The translations under genes were made by a program, and so were the position numbers. From contig NZ_CP023701.1 in NCBI RefSeq assembly GCF_008704535.1, forward strand, positions 6,366,001-6,430,000: a stretch of 64,000 bases of DNA. Reading direction: 5' to 3'. Source of the DNA: Streptomyces subrutilus (GTDB taxonomy: Bacteria; Actinomycetota; Actinomycetes; Streptomycetales; Streptomycetaceae). This document shows positions 61,501 to 64,000 of this stretch, one piece after another (the stretch's first letter is position 1; every line of letters starts with the position of its first letter). A model generated the notes under the pieces. That model was not told the origin of the DNA and made no database searches. It was given only the letters and a program-made list of their open reading frames with translations.

Positions 61501-62765
61501 TCGCGGGCAAGGCCAAGCGCATCATCAAGGCCCTCGACCGCGCCTGGGACGCCTTCAACGGCTGGATGAGCAAACTGGCGCTGGCACGGGACATCATCGC
61601 CCGGGCCGAGCGCTACCAGCAGGCGATGGCCAAGTACGCCGAAGACCTGGCCGAGTGGAAACGCCAGATAGAGGAAGCGGCCGAACGGGCCCGGAAACTG
61701 GAGGAAGAGGCCGCGGCGGCCCGAAGAGCCGCACAGGAGAGAGCGGCGGCCGCCGCGAGGAAGGCGGAGGAGGCCAAGGCCACCGCCGCCCGGCAGGCCA
61801 AGGAAGCCGCGTCCCGGGCGAAGAAGGCGGACAAGGGGGGCAAGTCCTCCAAGGCCGCCGAACCGAAGAAGGCCGCGAAGAAGGAATCCGGCGAGGGAGG
61901 GGGCGGATCCTGCAAGGTCCGCAACAGCTTCACGCCCGGCACCGAAGTGGTGATGGCGGACGGTTCCACCAAGCCGATCGAGGACGTCGAGATCGGTGAG
62001 GAGGTGCTCGCCACCGACCCCGCGACCGGGACCACCGTTGCCGAACCGGTGGCAGCGAGGATCGTCGGAGACGGCGAGAAGAACCTGGTCCGCATCACCG
62101 TCGACACCGACGGGGACAAGGGAAGCGCGTCCGAGGTCATCACCGCGACCGACGGCCACCCCTTCTGGCTGCCGGAACGACGCGCGTGGGTGAACGCCGG
62201 CGAACTCCTGGCCGGGCAGTGGCTCCAGACCTCTTCGGGCGCCTGGGTACAGGTGGAGGCCGTCAGGGCTTGGACGCAGACCCAGCGGGTCCACAACCTG
62301 ACGGTGACGGACACCCACACGTACTACGTCCGCGCGGGCGCGTCCTCCGTCCTGGTCCACAACTGCGGCGGTCTCAAGGACGCCTCGGACGACGATCTGC
62401 GCGCGGCCGCGCTGAAGGAGATCGCGCCGAAGAACGGCAAGCCCTTCAACCGCGACTACAACATGACCGAGGCGGGCCGTGCGCTGCAGAAGCACACCGA
62501 CCCGGTCAAGCGCACCGCCGACCACGTGAAGAAGTACCTGCCGTTCCTCAACGGCGCCAACCGGCTCACCGACAAGAGGGCACTGAACGACGGCGGCGAG
62601 GTCCTGCTGGACGAGATCCTGGGAAGCTCCACCACCACGAGGACCATCGAGTCGTCGTCGGCCTTCTACGGAGGGGAGATACTGGACATCATCGAGAAAT
62701 CCACCGGCCGCGGCGCGAGATGGAGCATGCGCGGTGGGGGACTCCAGTTCGAGGGATGGCTATGA
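55512..62765 (+). CDS. Rhs-repeat polymorphic toxin with HINT domain
   Basis: A 2,417-residue exported giant. The signal peptide (IPALAVTLLVTTLNAPPAQA) precedes a spacer and a SpvB-like region (GDFSWSYPLEIPASLGGPSP). Some 1,300 residues of Rhs/YD repeats follow (AYDALGRLTKAW, TYAYDRRGQLESV and so on). The Rhs core terminus is FVGGETDESTGLVHLGAREY...NPYAYANNSPVTF (about 1860-1925). A coiled coil spans about 2033-2115, then a HINT (intein-like) domain runs from SCKVRNSFTPGTEVVMADG to VLVHNC (about 2133-2284). The last ~130 residues are a toxin candidate ending GARWSMRGGGLQFEGWL. The HINT domain should release the toxin by self-cleavage. The start is uncertain (GTG 55512, or the adjacent TTG). 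AGA/ATA codons near the 3' end hint at an acquired module. Confidence 0.9.
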   Translation: METNLRSRYWYGKGARHRRALGWSIPALAVTLLVTTLNAPPAQAADPALPHLQKLTKVGGKPVAGKPAPPSAESQLNAWTAPPKVAWPAAGSAEIDVPAASAPGTAGRRTALLSAPAAGPAAPEAPGTKAGTLPVRVGSATPPKSAAGARSTASASSVPTAAGPAPAGDGVKVRVGLHDRAAAGRAGVTGGLLLSVQRTDARTGDAPVSVELDYNAFKNAYGGGWGSRLRFTALPACALTTPDRPECRTGTPVSAANDPRTGTLTATVDAPAPAPAAAPGSFAKDAPAASARGMLAPAGVAAPVVLAAAPTADGANGTFKATSLSPTGSWQAGGSAGDFSWSYPLEIPASLGGPSPSLALGYSSAQIDGRTSASSQQTSWIGDGWDMASNFIERSFVPCSQDKKDGSGFNNPKDDTGDLCHGAPMLTLSLNGGSTALILDDRTKQWKPANDDGSRVELMTGAANGDKTGEHWRVTTAQGVQFWFGLNRVPGWTTGKPVTNSALLVPVYGNQPGEDCFKAGDFANSACDQAYRWNLDYVVDPRGNAMTYWYDKEVNHYGSNYKIAGGSTNRSYDRSGWLDHISYGLRSDNLFANAPAQVDFTVAERCLTTKDFDCAEAKLKPEVDWNIAKMWPDTPGDQLCAAGEECKARFTPTFFSRKRLTEVTTKVWNGTKHTPVDTWKLTQDFPQTGDGTDYPLWLSAIQHTGRNGADLSLPPVTFRGKQLPNRVDGMGDGKPPYLRYRVEAIDTETGSTVNVRYRDPECRAAAPRAVPASPEANTMRCYPVVNEIPDPNDPKHEKKLYTTDWFHKHIVDRISEEDRNGNSPTRVTEYEYLGTPAWAYDDETEMMRPNTRTWSQWRGYERVRTYIGAAPDKRSQTETLFFRGLDGDRATPAGGKRTVKVKDSEGKELTDHRLFAGQTREVLAYNGEGGALEAATTYVPWLSGPGASRAREGAEPLESYVRGTTNVASRILLSDGRGWRRTSQDTAFDAQGMPQSVSDLGDVADSTDDSCTRYEYESDLTLSIIGREKRIETVGKACDAKNVARPDDVITDARISYDALGNVVRSESLSGYADGKPVYTTDGTLTFDAYGRPKTTTDVFGKVSKIDYTPSAGQIVTKVVTTNPLGHTDTTETDLGRGSILAKEDANGRRSVMAYDALGRLTKAWSPDRDPAAKSPDAEFAYDVRPDGPVVITTKSLLDDGTYRSSHEIFDSSLRIRQTQMDALGGGRVIADTFYNSLGQIWKSNAAYYTGGAASGVQWAPKDNEVSASTLTEYDGSGRPTAQISRKFGEETSRTTTGYGGDSITVDPPSGETPTRAFLDGQGRKTELRSYRSDSPTGAYDTTRYAYDRRGQLESVVTDTGDTWSFGYDIRGRQTRVSDPEKGVTTKVYGKGDRLESVTDARGKTAALLYDGLGRVTETHEGTLTGPKATETVYDTLPGAVGLPVSSTRYVNGNAYTHAVTGYDQEYRPTGSTVTIPASEGALAGTYAFSTGYRPNTGLTAWTQQPALGGLPAERVTMAYNHFELPTVMGVAGKTFVGKVDYSPMGDVLRTETGAAGSQVFTTNFYDEQTRRLTRTVNDREKAPGQINDTSYAYDAVGNILKITDKEGGAASGTTDTQCFTYDHMRRMSEAWTASDDCAAKPDAAGPGSAPKVGGPAPYWTSYDFDGSGNRTKEVQHSATGDLTKDVVRTYGYGTPGRPGANRLQRVDTTGPGGTRADTFAYDEVGNTKTRTVQGNTQTMDWDSEGHLAKVTEGSKVTEFLYDVNGNRLIKRDPSGTTLYLPGTELRLKPSGAVEATRYYAHSAGSTMVRTAKDGAVTTSYLLADNNGTATTAVDASTQAVVRRKFTPFGEARGAAPAVWPGKKGFVGGETDESTGLVHLGAREYDPTTGRFLSVDPIVDYSDAKQQNPYAYANNSPVTFSDPTGKAIAPPVMPIKDFSDAELAWANWAKGRSALDVALDVAIGILKDVSGYNDIRDCLGGDWGACAGLAFEAALPFAGKAKRIIKALDRAWDAFNGWMSKLALARDIIARAERYQQAMAKYAEDLAEWKRQIEEAAERARKLEEEAAAARRAAQERAAAAARKAEEAKATAARQAKEAASRAKKADKGGKSSKAAEPKKAAKKESGEGGGGSCKVRNSFTPGTEVVMADGSTKPIEDVEIGEEVLATDPATGTTVAEPVAARIVGDGEKNLVRITVDTDGDKGSASEVITATDGHPFWLPERRAWVNAGELLAGQWLQTSSGAWVQVEAVRAWTQTQRVHNLTVTDTHTYYVRAGASSVLVHNCGGLKDASDDDLRAAALKEIAPKNGKPFNRDYNMTEAGRALQKHTDPVKRTADHVKKYLPFLNGANRLTDKRALNDGGEVLLDEILGSSTTTRTIESSSAFYGGEILDIIEKSTGRGARWSMRGGGLQFEGWL

Positions 62766-63028
62766 GAGGTTTCACCGTCGGCGGCCGGGAGTACGCCGCC
62801 CTCATCGTCCTCGGCAGCGACGATTTCGACGCCATGGAAGTGGTGGAGATGATCGACGGTAGCCGCGGCGGGCTCCTGCTGGAGTTCCGGATGGACGAGG
62901 AGAGCGCCCGCCTGACCCACCTCGGCGCCGAGGTGGGCATCCCGCTCCTCCGGGCCTCCCTGGAGATCTTCCGCGAGGAGTTCCTGGAACCGAGGCGAGC
63001 GGCCGGCCTCGCGCTCCCGGCCTGGTAG
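62762..63028 (+). CDS. Probable immunity protein for the Rhs toxin
   Basis: An 88-residue soluble, acidic protein (FTVGGREYAALIVLGSDDFD, GLLLEFRMDEESARLTHLGA, IPLLRASLEIFREEFLEPRR). The ATG overlaps the Rhs stop codon (ATGA), the standard position of an immunity gene, so toxin and antidote are co-translated. No signal peptide or membrane helix, so it acts in the cytoplasm. I do not recognise the immunity family; the role is inferred from position, size and charge. Confidence 0.72.
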   Translation: MRGFTVGGREYAALIVLGSDDFDAMEVVEMIDGSRGGLLLEFRMDEESARLTHLGAEVGIPLLRASLEIFREEFLEPRRAAGLALPAW

Positions 63029-63052
63029 ACCCGGGCCGCTCGACCCGTCCGC

Positions 63053-63083
63053 GGGCCCCGTCGGAACCCTTCCGGCGGGGCCC
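63053..63083 (+). terminator. Hairpin terminator after the immunity gene
   Basis: Arms GGGCCCCGTCGGAA and TTCCGGCGGGGCCC pair at 13 of 14 positions (the other is a G-U), with loop CCC, 25 nt after the stop codon. Confidence 0.7.
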
Positions 63084-63173
63084 CCGGCGTTTCCCGGCGA
63101 CTCCGCCCGCCCGCCGTCCACAGGTTCGGGCGGTCCGGGCCGGGGTGTCGGCGGGTGCCGCTAGGCTTCGTGG

Positions 63174-64000
63174 ATGGGCCTTTCCGACACTTCCCCCGAG
63201 ACCTCCGACGCCTTGCGGGTGCTGCACCGCGTCTTCGGTTTCAGCTCCTTCCGCGGCGAGCAGCAGGAGATCATCGAGCAGGTCGTCGGCGGCGGTGACG
63301 CCCTCGTGCTGATGCCGACCGGCGGCGGCAAGTCGCTCTGCTACCAGATTCCCGCGCTCGTCCGGGACGGCACGGGCGTCGTGATCTCCCCGCTGATCGC
63401 GCTGATGCAGGACCAGGTCAACGCGCTGACCGCCCTCGGGGTGCGGGCCGGTTTCCTCAATTCCACACAGGACCCGTACGAGCGGCAGGCCGTCGAGCGG
63501 TCCTTCCTCGACGGCGAGCTGGACCTGCTCTACCTGGCCCCGGAGCGGCTGCGCACCGAGAGCGCCCAGCGGCTCCTCGACCGGGGCACGGTGTCGGTCT
63601 TCGCGATCGACGAGGCGCACTGCGTCGCCCAGTGGGGCCACGACTTCCGACCCGACTACCTGTCCCTGTCCATGCTGCACGAGCGCTGGCCGAAGGTGCC
63701 GCGGATCGCGCTGACGGCCACGGCCACCGAGGCCACGCACGCGGAGATCGTGACCCGGCTCGGCCTGGAGGACGCCCGGCACTTCGTGGCCAGCTTCGAC
63801 CGGCCGAACATCCAGTACCGCATCGTCCCGAAGAACAACCCGACGAAGCAGCTGCTGGACCTGATCCGCACCGAGCACCCCGGCGACGCCGGAGTCGTCT
63901 ACTGCCTCTCGCGGGCCTCGGTGGAGAAGACCGCGGCCTTCCTCGTGGAGCAGGGCATCGACGCCGTGGCCTACCACGCCGGGATGGACGCCCGCGCGCG
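63174..64000 (+). CDS. recQ: RecQ-family ATP-dependent DNA helicase, N-terminal part
   Basis: The first 275 codons; the gene runs off the window edge. Motifs: the opening LHRVFGFSSFRGEQQEIIEQ, Walker A MPTGGGKSLCYQ, SPLIALMQDQV, LYLAPERL, DEAH box AIDEAHCVAQWGHDFRPDY (with the RecQ aromatic loop), ALTATAT, and the start of the second RecA domain (FDRPNIQYRI, GVVYCLSRASVEKTA). It unwinds DNA 3' to 5' in recombination and repair. The ATG at 63174 is 6 nt after TAGGCT (63162-63167), a leaderless-type -10 box. Confidence 0.95.
   Translation, partial: MGLSDTSPETSDALRVLHRVFGFSSFRGEQQEIIEQVVGGGDALVLMPTGGGKSLCYQIPALVRDGTGVVISPLIALMQDQVNALTALGVRAGFLNSTQDPYERQAVERSFLDGELDLLYLAPERLRTESAQRLLDRGTVSVFAIDEAHCVAQWGHDFRPDYLSLSMLHERWPKVPRIALTATATEATHAEIVTRLGLEDARHFVASFDRPNIQYRIVPKNNPTKQLLDLIRTEHPGDAGVVYCLSRASVEKTAAFLVEQGIDAVAYHAGMDARA

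Noticed and set aside
57828..62525. A 1,565-codon open frame antisense to the Rhs gene
   Set aside because: Same reason: high GC suppresses stops on the opposite strand; the product has no recognisable domain.

Overview
The window looks like a stretch of chromosome from a Streptomyces-type actinomycete. Base composition is very GC-rich, with third codon positions almost always G or C. GTG starts and 4-nt ATGA/GTGA overlaps are common. Several genes carry TAGGCT-like -10 boxes 6-7 nt before the start codon, as in leaderless mRNAs. No tRNA, rRNA, CRISPR array or insertion sequence was found. The left edge cuts a peptide-binding protein and the right edge cuts a RecQ helicase.

Layout. (1) 1-5.8 kb, plus strand: the end of a dipeptide/oligopeptide ABC operon (binding protein, two permeases, two ATPases), a tiny membrane protein and a secreted propeller-like protein. 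(2) 5.9-20.0 kb, minus strand: a long block for organosulfur metabolism. It holds a cytochrome b / sulfite-oxidase-fold pair, four luciferase-like flavin monooxygenases, a frameshifted GNAT acetyltransferase, a complete amino-acid-type ABC importer, an arylsulfotransferase-like protein and a complete aliphatic-sulfonate (Ssu-type) ABC importer. A divergent XRE-cupin regulator (20.2 kb) faces the Ssu genes across a 29-bp imperfect palindrome. (3) 20.9-30.9 kb: an XRE-STAND-WD40 giant, an I36-like secreted protein, an orphan acyl carrier protein, an aldehyde dehydrogenase, an ABM monooxygenase and a large LuxR (LAL) regulator. (4) 31-38.8 kb: secreted and envelope enzymes (serine hydrolase, beta-propeller phytase, GH16 glucanase with ricin-type lectin, PAP2 phosphatase, alpha/beta hydrolase) and two small envelope proteins. 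(5) 38.9-43.3 kb: KatG with an unreported small ORF overlapping its start, a divergent Fur regulator, an AraC regulator and a DUF2000 protein. (6) 43.3-48.3 kb: an Asp23/Gls24 envelope-stress cluster on both strands, built around an ECF-like sigma factor and a protein joining a zinc anti-sigma motif to an Asp23-like domain. (7) 48.4-50.2 kb: a GlxA-type AraC regulator and an isochorismatase-fold hydrolase. (8) 50.3-63.0 kb: two divergent giants, a secreted DNRLRE/LGFP/FG-GAP protein and a 2,417-residue Rhs protein. The Rhs protein has a coiled coil, a HINT self-cleavage domain, a variable C-terminal toxin candidate and a 4-nt-overlapping immunity gene. (9) From 63.2 kb: recQ.

How the genes fit together. 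The sulfur block has the ingredients of the Bacillus S-modified-cysteine salvage pathways: an amino-acid ABC importer, an N-acetyltransferase and NtaA-type monooxygenases. It adds sulfonate uptake. The Rhs locus is a classic polymorphic-toxin layout whose toxin and immunity domains I do not recognise. The sigma/anti-sigma-Asp23 cluster is the most unusual regulatory arrangement. All functional statements rest on reading motifs by eye; no database search was run.
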